The notes under the pieces are model-generated. The model did not search any database. It was given only the letters and a program-made list of their open reading frames with translations, and was not told where the DNA came from. Both the position numbers and the translations under genes were made by a program. Below, piece after piece: positions 52,314 to 64,000 of a stretch of DNA of 64,000 nt (the first letter of the stretch is position 1; the number at the start of each line of letters is the position of its first letter). This DNA is from JAEUHQ01 sp964538915 (GTDB lineage Bacteria; Planctomycetota; UBA1135; UBA2386), in assembly GCA_964538915.1 (NCBI GenBank), contig CAZIFB010000015.1:1-64000 (forward strand), in the 5' to 3' direction.

Positions 52314-53684
52314 ATGGCCGTCGTCCCTCCGTCGTCGTCCGTCGCCTCCGACCAGACCCCGCACGTCGTCGTCCTCGGCGGCGGCTTCGCGGGATTGTCC
52401 GCCGCCCGTGCACTGGCGAAGGCGCCGGTGCGCGTGACCTTGCTGGATCGCAAGAACCACCACCTGTTCCAGCCGCTGCTCTACCAGGTGGCGACCGCCG
52501 CGCTGAATCCCGGGGACATCGCGTACCCGATCCGCTCGGTGCTGAGCCGGCAGGCGAACGTGCGCACCCTGCTCGGCGAGTGCCAGCGGATCGACGCCGA
52601 GAAGCGCGTCGTCGAGACGAAGGAGGGTGCGATCCCGTACGACTACCTGCTCGTCGCGACCGGTGCGACGCACAGCTACTTCGGGAAGCCGCAGTGGGAG
52701 ACGTGGGCGCCGGGCCTGAAGACCGTCGAGGACGCGCTCGAGATCAGGCGCCGCGTGCTCTCCGCGTTCGAGGTCGCCGAGCGCGAGAGCGACCCGGCGA
52801 AACTGCGCGCCGCACTGACGTTCGTGGTCGTCGGTGCGGGGCCGACCGGCGTCGAACTGGCCGGTGCGCTGTCGGAGATCGGGCGCGAGACCGTGGCCCG
52901 CGACTTCCGATCGTTCGATCCGCGCAGCCTGCGCGTGCTGCTCGTCGAGGGCACGGAACGGGTGCTGCCGCCGTTCCACCCGACCCTGTCCGCGAAGGCG
53001 AAGAAACAGCTCGAGCGTCTCGGCGTCGAGGTGCAGCTGCAGTCGAAGGTCACGAACATCGACCGCACCGGCGTGTGGGTCGGCGACGCGCACGTTCCGG
53101 CGCGCACGGTGCTGTGGGCAGCGGGCGTCGCAGCGTCGCCGCTCGGCAGGACGATCGGCGTGCCTACCGATCGAGCGGGGCGCGTGCTCGTGGAGCCGGA
53201 CCTGTCGGTGCCGGGACACCCCGAGATGTTCGTCGTCGGCGATCTGATGAGCCGCGAACAGGACGGCAAGCCGGTGCCCGGGGTCGCGCCCGCGGCGATC
53301 CAGTCGGGCCGCGCGGCCGCAGCGAACATCGCGCGGCGCGTCGCGGGCAAGCCGACGCGGGCGTTCCGCTACCGCGACAAGGGGTCGCTCGCGACGATCG
53401 GCCGCGCGGCCGGCGTCGGCCAGATCGGGAAGGCGCGCATGTCGGGCTTCCTCGCGTGGTGGCTCTGGTGGTGCGTGCACATCGCCTACCTGATCGGTTA
53501 CCGCAGCCGCCTCGTCGTGATGATGGGCTGGGCGTTCCAGTACTTCGCGTTCTCTCGCGGCGCGCGGCTCATCACCGGCGCCGTGTGGGAACCCTCGCCG
53601 GCCGCGCCGGCGAACCCGGCCGCTCCTCCGGCGGCGGCGACTCCGAAGGTCGAGCCGCGCGAACCCGTCGGCGCGGGACGCTGA
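52314..53684 (+). CDS. ndh: Type II NADH dehydrogenase (NDH-2)
   Basis: A 456-residue FAD enzyme that oxidises NADH and reduces quinone without proton pumping. The FAD motif is VVVLGGGFAGLSAARAL, the second nucleotide motif FVVVGAGPTGVELAGAL, and the quinone-side region VAPAAIQSGRAAAANIAR. The C-terminal part contains the membrane-association sequence SGFLAWWLWWCVHIAYLIGY in outline, as in bacterial NDH-2 forms with a hydrophobic end. The last 40 residues are Pro/Ala-rich. ATG 52314 was chosen; upstream residues do not fit the family. It lies 67 bases after deoA, same strand, but with no evident shared function. Confidence 0.92.
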   Translation: MAVVPPSSSVASDQTPHVVVLGGGFAGLSAARALAKAPVRVTLLDRKNHHLFQPLLYQVATAALNPGDIAYPIRSVLSRQANVRTLLGECQRIDAEKRVVETKEGAIPYDYLLVATGATHSYFGKPQWETWAPGLKTVEDALEIRRRVLSAFEVAERESDPAKLRAALTFVVVGAGPTGVELAGALSEIGRETVARDFRSFDPRSLRVLLVEGTERVLPPFHPTLSAKAKKQLERLGVEVQLQSKVTNIDRTGVWVGDAHVPARTVLWAAGVAASPLGRTIGVPTDRAGRVLVEPDLSVPGHPEMFVVGDLMSREQDGKPVPGVAPAAIQSGRAAAANIARRVAGKPTRAFRYRDKGSLATIGRAAGVGQIGKARMSGFLAWWLWWCVHIAYLIGYRSRLVVMMGWAFQYFAFSRGARLITGAVWEPSPAAPANPAAPPAAATPKVEPREPVGAGR

Positions 53685-53759
53685 CGCACTCGTGCCTTCG
53701 GTTGCGGCGAGCGCCGCGGCTTCAAGAGGGCGCGGGGCGCCGGTAGCATCCGCGCGCCG

Positions 53760-55640
53760 ATGACCGCGCCCGCCGCCGAACCGTCCGAGTCGAGGCGCCG
53801 CCCGGGGACGATCGTGCGCGCCGTGATCGTCGCCGCGCTGTTCTTCGCGGTGTTCGCGGGCGCGCGGCACCTCGCGTTCCTCTGCGACGATGCGTTCATC
53901 ACGTTCCGCTACGTGTCGAACGCGATGGACGGACGCGGCCTCGTGTGGAACCCGGCGCCGTTCGCACCGGTCGAGGGGTACACCGGATTCTCGTGGGCGC
54001 TCGTGCTGTGGGCGGTGTGGGGCTGGTTCGGAGTCGAACCGCCCGACGCCGCGAACGTGCTGTCGATCGGCTGCGGTCTGCTGACGTTCGCGATGGTGGC
54101 CGGCGCGGCCTTCCGCCTCGTCGGCCGCGACGGCAAGCGGGCGCCGGACATCGTCGTGTGCACGACGCTCGCGGCGATCGCGAGCAACCGGACGTTCCTC
54201 CAGTGGATGTCGAGCGGACTCGAGACGTCGCTCTTCGCGCTGGTGACCGTGGCGTGGGTGCTGCTCGCGTTCCGCCGCGCGCCGAGCGCGCGCTGGATGG
54301 CGGCGTGGAGTGCGTGCGCGGCGGCGAGTGCCCTCACTCGACCCGACGGCATGGCGCTCGCGTTCGCGACCGCTGCGACGGGCGTACTGCTCGTCGGGCA
54401 GAAGCGGCTCTCGGTGCGCGCGTTCGTGGCGGGCGCGGCGCCGCTGCTCGTCGTCGCCCTGCACCTCGTGTGGCGGCGGTCGTTCTACGGCGACTGGGTG
54501 CCGAACACGTGGTTCGCGAAGGTCGGTGATCCGTGGCCGGAAGCGGGGCTTCGCTACCTGCAGCTGTTCCTCGTCGAGAACGGCGGGCTGGTCGTCGCCG
54601 CCGTGTTCTGGTGGTGGCTCGTCGACGAGTTGCGGATCGGTGCTGCGGGCGTCGGCAGGGTGCTGTTCTCGAACGCGCCCGCGACGGTGGCCACGGCGAC
54701 CGTGCTCGCGCTCGCCGGCTACTACGTGCTCGTCGTCGGCGGCGATCACTTCGAGTTCCGCATCTTCGCGCACCTCGTTCCGCTGGCGGGCCTGGCGGTC
54801 GCGGCGATGCTGCTTCGCGTCTGTCGCGGCGCCGCCGTACCCGCTGTCGTGACGGGCGCCGTCGGGGTCGCTGCGTCGATCGCGTGGCTGATTCCGGCGA
54901 TCCAGCCGCCGACGACGTTCCTCTACCAGCCGCTCGCGCCGCACGTTCCCGAGTGGATCCAGCCGTTGGTGCGGTGGTACGACGGACAGCGGGCGTGGCT
55001 CACGATCCAGGCGGTGAACGTTCGCTGCGACCAGCACCGCTCGTTCCTCGAGAGCGAAGCGGCGCGCCTGCCGCCGCGTACACGGACCGCCTGGAGCACG
55101 GAGGACGTGCCGGTGTTCACCGCGGAGTGCGTGGGGCGCCTCGGTTGGGTTCTGCCCGACGTCGCGATCCTCGACCGTCTCGGCCTCAACGATCGGGTCG
55201 TCGCGCGCTGGTCGACGGTGTCGGCCGCGAACGAGCCGTTGCCGACACCGTTCGAGCGTGTCGTCGCCGCGGCCGACGCGGACGGCGACCACCGCATCAC
55301 TCCGACGGAGATCGAGAACGCCGCGAAGGCGCGCACGGACGTCGATGCGGCGGGGGTGATGCTCCTCCTGCCCGTGCTCGCGATCGTCTTCGGCGACGCC
55401 GACGGCGTCTTCACCGATGCGGACGTCGTGGCGCTGCGGCGCTTCTTCGCGGGGCTGCGCCGCATGGCGCACGACCGGCAGGCGCCGCCGGACTACTTCG
55501 CCGAGTTCTCGCCGAACGTCACGCTCGCCGGACCGCGCATCCAAGTGGCGCCACGCACCGTGCCGCTCGGCGCGGAACGGGTGCGCAGGATCGAGAGCGA
55601 GTGGTTCGCGCGCGCTGCCGCGAACCGGCGCGGCAGGTGA
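53760..55640 (+). CDS. GT-C-type membrane glycosyltransferase with an EF-hand-like C-terminal region
   Basis: A 626-residue polytopic protein. The first loop has LCDDAFITFRYVSNAMDGRGLVWNP in outline, a motif shared with AftB-like arabinosyl or other GT-C transferases, followed by PVEGYTGFSW. About ten hydrophobic segments fill residues 20-390. The soluble C-terminal part contains DADGDHRITPTE near residues 503-514, a good EF-hand calcium loop, and a weaker second loop (GDADGVFTDAD) about 35 residues later. That combination is not standard for GT-C enzymes. It presumably transfers sugar from a lipid carrier outside the membrane; calcium may stabilise or regulate it. The next gene, acnA, is convergent. 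Confidence 0.75.
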   Translation: MTAPAAEPSESRRRPGTIVRAVIVAALFFAVFAGARHLAFLCDDAFITFRYVSNAMDGRGLVWNPAPFAPVEGYTGFSWALVLWAVWGWFGVEPPDAANVLSIGCGLLTFAMVAGAAFRLVGRDGKRAPDIVVCTTLAAIASNRTFLQWMSSGLETSLFALVTVAWVLLAFRRAPSARWMAAWSACAAASALTRPDGMALAFATAATGVLLVGQKRLSVRAFVAGAAPLLVVALHLVWRRSFYGDWVPNTWFAKVGDPWPEAGLRYLQLFLVENGGLVVAAVFWWWLVDELRIGAAGVGRVLFSNAPATVATATVLALAGYYVLVVGGDHFEFRIFAHLVPLAGLAVAAMLLRVCRGAAVPAVVTGAVGVAASIAWLIPAIQPPTTFLYQPLAPHVPEWIQPLVRWYDGQRAWLTIQAVNVRCDQHRSFLESEAARLPPRTRTAWSTEDVPVFTAECVGRLGWVLPDVAILDRLGLNDRVVARWSTVSAANEPLPTPFERVVAAADADGDHRITPTEIENAAKARTDVDAAGVMLLLPVLAIVFGDADGVFTDADVVALRRFFAGLRRMAHDRQAPPDYFAEFSPNVTLAGPRIQVAPRTVPLGAERVRRIESEWFARAAANRRGR

Positions 55641-55642
55641 GA

Positions 55643-55657
55643 CGGGCGCGCCGCCCG
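55643..55657. terminator. Short hairpin between convergent genes
   Basis: CGGGCG (55643-55648) pairs with CGCCCG (55652-55657) around a three-base loop, just after the glycosyltransferase stop codon and before the acnA stop on the other strand. It is a plausible but weak terminator. Confidence 0.35.
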
Positions 55658-55667
55658 CCGGCGCGGA

Positions 55668-58631
<2,964 letters not shown>

Positions 58632-58766
58632 CGGGGTGGTTCCTCGCCGGCTGACCGCGCCGGACGAGGGGCGGCGGTTCTATCCGTTCCCCGAGCCGCA
58701 GGCAAAAACGCACGGCGTCTTCGCCGGCCTCAGGTTCTCGCCGGATCCTGCCGATGGCATGGGGGC

Positions 58767-59429
58767 ATGAACATCCCCCGGACGACCGTATCCGTCCTCC
58801 TCCTCGTGTTCGCCGCCGCGTGCGCGAGCTTCGACACCTCGGCCGACTTCGCCAGGAACCAGGCGCTGTACGTCGACGTGCCGTACGCCACGAAGGCGCC
58901 CGGCGATCGCGATGTGTTCGTCGCGCCGATCGTCGACGCACGCGAAGGGACCGTGCTGCCGACGCAGGAGCGCGGCTTCCCGATCTCCTACGGCAGCGAC
59001 GAGTTCTGGGAGCGGCCCGTGCCCGAGATGCTCGGGGAAGTGCTGGCGCGGCAGGTGCAGGACAGCGGGCTCTTCGCCAACGTCGTCGAGAAGGCGTCCC
59101 CGCAGACCGTGGTCGTGAAGCCCACGCTCGTCTCGTTCACGACGGGCGCGACCGAAGCGATCAGCGGGTCGCGCTCGTTCGCGGAGATCGCGCTGAAGCT
59201 GCAGGTGCTCGGCCCGGCCGACGGCACCGGCGCGCGCGCGACGCTGATGGAGCAGACGTTCAGCAACCGCCAGGTCTCGGCGCTCGAAGTGAACCCGGTG
59301 AGCCCGTACCGCCTGATCGGGCGCGCGATGCAGCTCAGCATGCAGAAGCTGCTCGCCGGCCTCGACGGCCAGAACGTCGGCCGCAACAACGTGCCGGAAG
59401 GCACCGAAGTCGCCGCGCCCGCGCGCTGA
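58767..59429 (+). CDS. Predicted lipoprotein
   Basis: A 220-residue protein with a lipoprotein signal: MNIPRTTVSVLLLVFAAACAS, where the AAAC fits a lipobox, so Cys19 would be lipidated. The mature part has DVFVAPIVDAREG, a strand VVVKPTLVSF, and EIALKLQVLGP. This is a fold pattern seen in outer-membrane lipoproteins of the YajG or LptE-like size class, but I do not recognise the family. ATG 58767 is the first start that gives the signal sequence. It is divergent from acnA and convergent with the second sigma fusion. Envelope assembly is a guess. Confidence 0.7.
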   Translation: MNIPRTTVSVLLLVFAAACASFDTSADFARNQALYVDVPYATKAPGDRDVFVAPIVDAREGTVLPTQERGFPISYGSDEFWERPVPEMLGEVLARQVQDSGLFANVVEKASPQTVVVKPTLVSFTTGATEAISGSRSFAEIALKLQVLGPADGTGARATLMEQTFSNRQVSALEVNPVSPYRLIGRAMQLSMQKLLAGLDGQNVGRNNVPEGTEVAAPAR

Positions 59430-59474
59430 CGAGTCGCGACCGCGCATCGTCACTGCGCGGCAAGGACCCGCGGG

Positions 59475-62400
59475 TCAGCGCAGCTCGATGTCCGCGAGGG
59501 CGTCGGGCGCGACCGTGAAGATGCCCGTCTGCCAACGGATGGCTGTGGCGTTGTCCGCGCCGCGCGACGGCGACCGCGCCCGCCACTCGTACGAGCCCGA
59601 CGGGATTTCGAACGTGAGGAGTTCGATGTTCCCGGCCGGTCCCCAGTACCGGATCGGTTCCTCCCACGCGCCGCCCGATCGCCGCAGCTGAAGCAGCATC
59701 GTGCCCTGGAAGGCTTGGTCGGCGAGAACCCGGATGCGCGCAGCGGGCCTCACGACGATTCGGAGTCTGCCGGTCGATTGCTCCTCCGGACGCAGCGTGC
59801 CTTCGCCGGTGAGGCCATTCGCCGATGCGACGACGACGAGCGGTCTCGACGGATCCACGTCGTAGACGTAGAAGGAGCGTGGCGCGGCGGCGTCGAGTGT
59901 GAGGCTGGTGCGGTCGTGGTTGCTGCGTTGCCCCGTCCCCGCCGCGAAGCGGGCCGGCTGGCCGGCGGAGGAGAACGCGAGATCCAGTCGCTCCGGTGCC
60001 GCCGCGGGTTCGAAGACGATGTCGCCGTGCACGGCGACGGCGTGCTCCTGTTGCAGCGAGACCTCGATCGGCGCGCCGTCGCCTCGCACGGTGAACCTGC
60101 TGGCGAGCGCGCAACCCTGCCTTGCGACGATTCGCAGCGACCAGTCGCCGGGCACGAGACCCACCGCGGTCACGCGGCCGATCGTCAAGGTGGCAGGGTG
60201 ATCGAGCTGTTCGCCGTCGTCGTCGCGACGCAGTTCGACCGTCTGCCCGTCCAGCGGGGAACCGTTCGCATCGAGCAGTCGGGCGTCGAGCGAGGAACGG
60301 CGGCCGGGGAGCCGCAAGAGGGTCAGCGTGACGGTGCGCTGTCCGCCGAGCACGATGTGCTCCACGGGACCGTTCCAACCGATGCCCGCCGACGGCGGTT
60401 CGACATGGATCGACGTCGCCCGGTTCGGCCACACCATTGTCCGGAACGATCCGTCCGCGCCGGTTTCGACCGTGTTCTCTTCGACACGCACGCAAGCGCC
60501 TGCGACGGCGTCGCCGGCCTGGTCGACGACGCGGCCGATCAACTCAGCGGCCGCGTCGAGCACGAAGTCGATCGTCGACGACGTCGCCGCGGCCGCGAGC
60601 GGCGGCGACTCCTGGGAGCGGGGGAAGCAGCCGGGTGCCGACGCGACGAGCACGAGTGTGCCATCCCCTCGGCCGACGGTCGTCGTGTATGCGCCGGACG
60701 CATCGGTGCGAACCGCGACGTCGCCCTCGCCCCTCGCGGCGACGGTCGCGTTCTCGATCGGCTGCCCGTCTCGGGTGCGCACCCGGCCCGACACTTCGAT
60801 CCGTTGCTGGCGCGACAGCACGAGCCGCAGCTGCGTGGGGGTCGATGGTGGATCGACGAAGTCGACGCTCGCGACGGCGCCATCGCGGTCCGGTGCTTCT
60901 CCACGCACCCGGTACGCAGTGTGCACGATCGGGTTGCCGACGAAGAAGGCCGGCGTGCCGATCGGCAGCTGCAGCAGCAAGTGGCCGTTCGCGTCGCTGC
61001 GCGCAACGAACGCGTTCTCCAACGCGGAATGCCGCGCGAATACGAGCGGCACGTCCAGCGTCGCGATCGGCGGGAACTTCGGTTCCGCCGTCACGCGAGC
61101 GCCTTGGAGCGCCTCGCCGTTCTCGTCGACGACCGTCACGCTGACGGGAACGCTCGGCGACAGCCGCACTTCGATGCGGCATTCGCAATCCTTCCGCGAG
61201 AGGTCGGCCAGCTCGAGGAAGCCCATGCCGCGCCCACTCGCCGCGATCAGGACCGCCGGCGGCCGATTCGGCAGCAGTCGTCGATTCACCCGGAACGTGC
61301 CATCGGTGGCGCTGACCCCGACGTGTGTCGCGTCGTCGAGTCGGGTCCGCCGGCCGCTGCTGGTCCAGTACGAGGCGCACAGGAAGATCTCGGCTTCCGC
61401 GACCGGGTCGCCCGCAGTGTCGAGTACGACGCCGACGACTCGTGTCCCGGGTGCGAGTTCGAGGTCTCCGCAGTCCGAAGTGTGCGCCTCGGTGTCGACG
61501 TTCGCGGCTCGCAGTTCCATCGTGAGAGGCGCGTAGTCCGGGTGCGTCAGGAGGACCGCGGCGTTCTCGTCGGTCGCGGCGGCGAACGGGAGCGAGAACC
61601 TCCCGTCGGCACCGGTCCGCGCGACGGCGTCGGTCGCGTCGTGCGCTGCGACGCAGGTCACCGTGACGCCGGCGATCGGGACACTCGTCGCTTCGTCGAC
61701 GACACGGCCCCGCACCACGAACACCGCGCCTGGCTCCTTGGCGATCACGGGCGCGGTTCGCACGTTCGCCGACGGATCCATCGACTCGGGGCTCCTGCTC
61801 CCGGGGTCCGTCGCGGGTTGTTCGAGTGTTGCGGCGTTCGTCGCCGCTACGGGTGCGACCGGGGCACCGTCGCCGAGGAGCAGCCATACGACCAGCGCCG
61901 CAGCGGCGGTGCCGAACACGAACTTCGTCGCCATCATCGCTCCGAGGATCGGGACCAGAGGGGGAAGGTCGCGGCCGGGCAGCAGAACGGTCCAGGCGGC
62001 CCTTCCGCCGTGGCGCCGGTCGAGCGCGCGCCGCAGGTGTTCGAGGCCGCGCTTCAACCGCGTGCGCGCCGTTTCGCTCGGCACCCCGAGCTGCCGCGCG
62101 ACTTCGTCGAGCGGCAGGTCCTCGAGATACCGGAGCACGATCGCCGCGCGGTACGGTTCGTCGAGCGCGAGCACCGCGTCCACGAGCGAACGATGCAGTT
62201 CGGCGGTCGCCAGGATCTCGTCGGGCGCGCGCGGCGAGGAACGACTCGCGGGCTGCGCCGCTTCTTCGGCGCGCCGGCGGCGCTCGTCACTCCGCTGCCG
62301 TCGCGCCGCCGCACGCCGCAGCACCGTCGCGAGCCATGCGCGCGGCGACCGCGGGCGGTCCGTCGTCCGCGCCCATGCGACGAGCGTGTCCCCGGCCGCG

Positions 62401-62495
62401 TCGGCGGCCGTGTCCGGATCCGCGGCGAGGCTTCGCGCCAGGCGATGCAGCCATCGCACCTCGCGCAGCAGGTCGTCGGGATCCGGGCCGTCCAT
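59475..62495 (-). CDS. ECF sigma factor fused to a membrane span and carboxypeptidase-regulatory-like sensor region (second copy)
   Basis: A 1006-residue protein with the same plan as the one at 37953. Residues 14-80 are sigma region 2 (RSLAADPDTAADAAGDTLVAW, in outline; PRAWLATVLRRAAARRQRSD). Residues 98-158 are region 4 (LDEPYRAAIVLRYLEDLPLDEVARQLGV, in outline; SETARTRLKRGLEHL). The membrane span is at about 191-207 (VFGTAAAALVVWLLLG). About 800 residues of beta-sandwich repeats follow (VFVVRGRVVDEATSVPIAGV, GTRVVGVVLDTAGDPVAEAE, VSGRVRTRDGQPIENATV). The sequence before the span, AMMATKFVFGTAAAA, parallels VLMNKLVLSCAATAA of the other copy. No anti-sigma gene is adjacent. Confidence 0.88.
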   Translation of the reverse strand: MDGPDPDDLLREVRWLHRLARSLAADPDTAADAAGDTLVAWARTTDRPRSPRAWLATVLRRAAARRQRSDERRRRAEEAAQPASRSSPRAPDEILATAELHRSLVDAVLALDEPYRAAIVLRYLEDLPLDEVARQLGVPSETARTRLKRGLEHLRRALDRRHGGRAAWTVLLPGRDLPPLVPILGAMMATKFVFGTAAAALVVWLLLGDGAPVAPVAATNAATLEQPATDPGSRSPESMDPSANVRTAPVIAKEPGAVFVVRGRVVDEATSVPIAGVTVTCVAAHDATDAVARTGADGRFSLPFAAATDENAAVLLTHPDYAPLTMELRAANVDTEAHTSDCGDLELAPGTRVVGVVLDTAGDPVAEAEIFLCASYWTSSGRRTRLDDATHVGVSATDGTFRVNRRLLPNRPPAVLIAASGRGMGFLELADLSRKDCECRIEVRLSPSVPVSVTVVDENGEALQGARVTAEPKFPPIATLDVPLVFARHSALENAFVARSDANGHLLLQLPIGTPAFFVGNPIVHTAYRVRGEAPDRDGAVASVDFVDPPSTPTQLRLVLSRQQRIEVSGRVRTRDGQPIENATVAARGEGDVAVRTDASGAYTTTVGRGDGTLVLVASAPGCFPRSQESPPLAAAATSSTIDFVLDAAAELIGRVVDQAGDAVAGACVRVEENTVETGADGSFRTMVWPNRATSIHVEPPSAGIGWNGPVEHIVLGGQRTVTLTLLRLPGRRSSLDARLLDANGSPLDGQTVELRRDDDGEQLDHPATLTIGRVTAVGLVPGDWSLRIVARQGCALASRFTVRGDGAPIEVSLQQEHAVAVHGDIVFEPAAAPERLDLAFSSAGQPARFAAGTGQRSNHDRTSLTLDAAAPRSFYVYDVDPSRPLVVVASANGLTGEGTLRPEEQSTGRLRIVVRPAARIRVLADQAFQGTMLLQLRRSGGAWEEPIRYWGPAGNIELLTFEIPSGSYEWRARSPSRGADNATAIRWQTGIFTVAPDALADIELR

Positions 62496-62560
62496 CGCGC
62501 GAGAAGAGAGCCCGCTGGGCGTCGCGGCGGTTCAGGAATCCCGCGTATGGTCGCTCGCGA

Positions 62561-64000
62561 TCAGCCCTTCTTCTTCCGTTCGCGCGCCTCGAACGGGTGC
62601 GCCATCGCCTCGGGCCGGATGCCCGCGATGAGCGTGCACTGCTTCTTCTCGACGTCGTCGCCGACCCGGCCGACGAGCCGCCGCAGCCGATCCATCTGGA
62701 TCAGGCCCGTCAGCAGTCGTGTGCCCCGGACGCGGGTGGCAATTTGTTCGCACTGCAGTGCCGCGACGTGCTGCTGGCTCTGGTCGCGCTGCACCGAGTG
62801 GTGGCAGAGGGCGAGCATCGTCACGAGCTGTTCGATCACCTTGCCGAGCCGCTGCAGCGGGATCTGCGCGCGCGTCAGTTCGAGCTGGAAGAACAGGTTG
62901 ATGCCGAGATACGCCCAGCGCAGCCAGCGGAGACGCTGCTCGGCGAAGCGTGCGTAGCTCCGCAGCCCTTCGGGCAGCAGCTGGTAGCGGGGAATCCAGC
63001 GCGTCGGCACGACGAGCAGCGGCAGCCGCAGCAGCTCGATCAGGCCGTTCCAGACGATCCAGCCCTTCAACTTCCAGAACGCGCCCTTCGTCAGCAGTCG
63101 GCGCGTCGCGAGCCAGAGCTTGCCCGGCGCGGTGAAGAGCGTCTTCGGAGTGAGGCGCAGGATGCGCTGGTCGGGCGGGAGCGGTTTGCCGTCGACGCCT
63201 TCGTTGATCGACTGGATCACCGACAGCATGCTCGCCATGTAGCGGGTCGTGAAGGCGTCCGTCACGTCCTTCACCATGCCCATCAGGATGAGGTCGTCTT
63301 CGCCCTCGACGACGCCGAACACGTGCATGTTGGCGCGCGCCTCGTGCACTCGCGACGAACGGTCGAACGCGCGGCCGCCGATGACCCGTTCCGCGGCGAT
63401 CTGCGACTCGAGCGCACTCGTCGCCGCCGCCGACTTCGTGAGATCGCGCAGACCGGCGAGGTCGACGCCGTCGTGGTCCTGCTGCAGCGAAAGGTGGGAG
63501 AGCGCCTGCGACTGCAAGGCGCCGCCGAGCATGCGGCCGATGTGCTGGCGAGGCAGTTCGTGTTTGACGACCGCGCCGCCGACGCCGTCGCGGCTCGTCG
63601 CGTAGGCCGCGGCGTCCGCCGCGAACATGCGCTGGTAGCCCGCCGCCATCGCCGCGAGCATGCATCGGCCCATGCGCAGGCAGTAGAAGAGCACCTCGAC
63701 GCCGTCCGCCTGGATCTGGTCGTCCTTCGCGATCGGGTAGTTGAGGAAGTGCAGGCGCGAGTTGTGGTTCGCCGTGAACGCGCCGGTGTTGGACGACGCG
63801 CACGAGAACTCGTGGCCCAGACCCGCCGACGCGGGCACGTCCTGTTCGGGCAGCCGCAGCACGAACAGTCCGACCTGTTTCCCCTCCTGGCCGATGCGCG
63901 CGACGATCGCGACGAGGCCGCCGTGGGTGGCGTTCGTGATCCAGAGCTTGTTGCGATCGCCCATCGCGAAGAGGCGGAAGCCGCCCTTGCCGCCGTCGAG
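62561..64000 (-). CDS. Acyl-CoA dehydrogenase family protein, C-terminal part (partial)
   Basis: This is the 3' part of a gene running off the right edge; about 479 residues are visible. GDRNKLWITNATHGGLVAIVARI matches the beta-barrel middle domain of acyl-CoA dehydrogenases (KxWITNA), shown here in outline. ERVIGGRAFDRSSRVHE, then VVEGEDDLILMGMVKDV matches the flavin/substrate end of the C-terminal helical domain (GG and EGE with a probable catalytic base). A further 200 residues follow, including WKLKGWIVWNGLIELLRLPLLVV in outline, a hydrophobic stretch suggesting membrane association as in FadE-like large ACADs. It ends in basic RERKKKG. The role would be fatty-acid beta-oxidation. The exact subfamily is uncertain because the N-terminus is missing. 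Confidence 0.8.
   Translation of the reverse strand, partial: LDGGKGGFRLFAMGDRNKLWITNATHGGLVAIVARIGQEGKQVGLFVLRLPEQDVPASAGLGHEFSCASSNTGAFTANHNSRLHFLNYPIAKDDQIQADGVEVLFYCLRMGRCMLAAMAAGYQRMFAADAAAYATSRDGVGGAVVKHELPRQHIGRMLGGALQSQALSHLSLQQDHDGVDLAGLRDLTKSAAATSALESQIAAERVIGGRAFDRSSRVHEARANMHVFGVVEGEDDLILMGMVKDVTDAFTTRYMASMLSVIQSINEGVDGKPLPPDQRILRLTPKTLFTAPGKLWLATRRLLTKGAFWKLKGWIVWNGLIELLRLPLLVVPTRWIPRYQLLPEGLRSYARFAEQRLRWLRWAYLGINLFFQLELTRAQIPLQRLGKVIEQLVTMLALCHHSVQRDQSQQHVAALQCEQIATRVRGTRLLTGLIQMDRLRRLVGRVGDDVEKKQCTLIAGIRPEAMAHPFEARERKKKG

Overview
The window is about 64 kb of very GC-rich bacterial DNA, densely packed with genes on both strands. It most resembles a planctomycete. This is inferred from gene content: expanded families of large secreted proteins with shared C-terminal domains, many ECF sigma factors (two of them fused to membrane-spanning extracytoplasmic sensor-like regions), an ECF gene next to a TPR-type Ser/Thr kinase, and a KdsA/FabZ-like/glycosyltransferase block that implies a Gram-negative envelope. 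No rRNA or marker gene confirms the phylum. I saw no tRNA, rRNA, transposase, integrase or CRISPR array.

Layout. 1-3.7 kb: the end of a glycosylasparaginase-like gene and valS, convergent. 3.9-5.8 kb: a large secreted protein. 5.9-10.1 kb: an acpH-like gene translationally coupled to rnhA, an atypical RNase HII-like gene, a receiver-like protein lacking the phosphorylation residues, a clear Pus10-type tRNA pseudouridine synthase (a family described from archaea and eukaryotes), and a DUF4279-like gene. 10.1-17.3 kb, minus strand: an envelope block of a GT2 glycosyltransferase, two GT-C membrane glycosyltransferases, a FabZ-like dehydratase, an anchored carboxypeptidase-regulatory-like protein and kdsA. 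Several of these genes share GTGA junctions. 17.5-20.9 kb: two more secreted proteins related to the one at 3.9 kb. 20.9-26.1 kb: a YegS-type lipid kinase, an RmlD-like reductase, a secreted thioredoxin/TPR-like protein and a PLP decarboxylase.

26.2-30.6 kb: a small membrane protein, cdd, a methyltransferase, deoC and an aldehyde dehydrogenase. 30.6-49.9 kb is an accessory-looking block of sensory and secreted genes. It holds a secreted propeller-like protein, an ECF sigma factor facing a Ser/Thr kinase, an ECF sigma factor coupled to a membrane LRR protein, a divergent ECF sigma factor fused to a membrane span and a roughly 770-residue sensor-like region, and a tandemly duplicated two-gene secreted-protein module (A-B-A'-B'). 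50.0-53.7 kb resumes nucleoside catabolism with a short ALDH-like protein and pyrimidine-nucleoside phosphorylase, then a type II NADH dehydrogenase. 53.8-64 kb: a GT-C protein with an EF-hand loop, aconitase with a lysine/proline/alanine-rich tail, a lipoprotein, a second sigma-TM-sensor fusion, and the C-terminal part of an acyl-CoA dehydrogenase cut by the right edge.

How the genes work together. Cytidine deaminase, pyrimidine phosphorylase, DeoC and aldehyde dehydrogenase form a pathway from pyrimidine deoxynucleosides to glyceraldehyde 3-phosphate and acetate. The 20-kb sensory block appears to split this set. The sigma factors, kinase and fused sensors suggest a locus for surface sensing and gene control. 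The most unusual items are the bacterial Pus10, the two one-piece membrane-tethered sigma factors, and the basic tail on aconitase.
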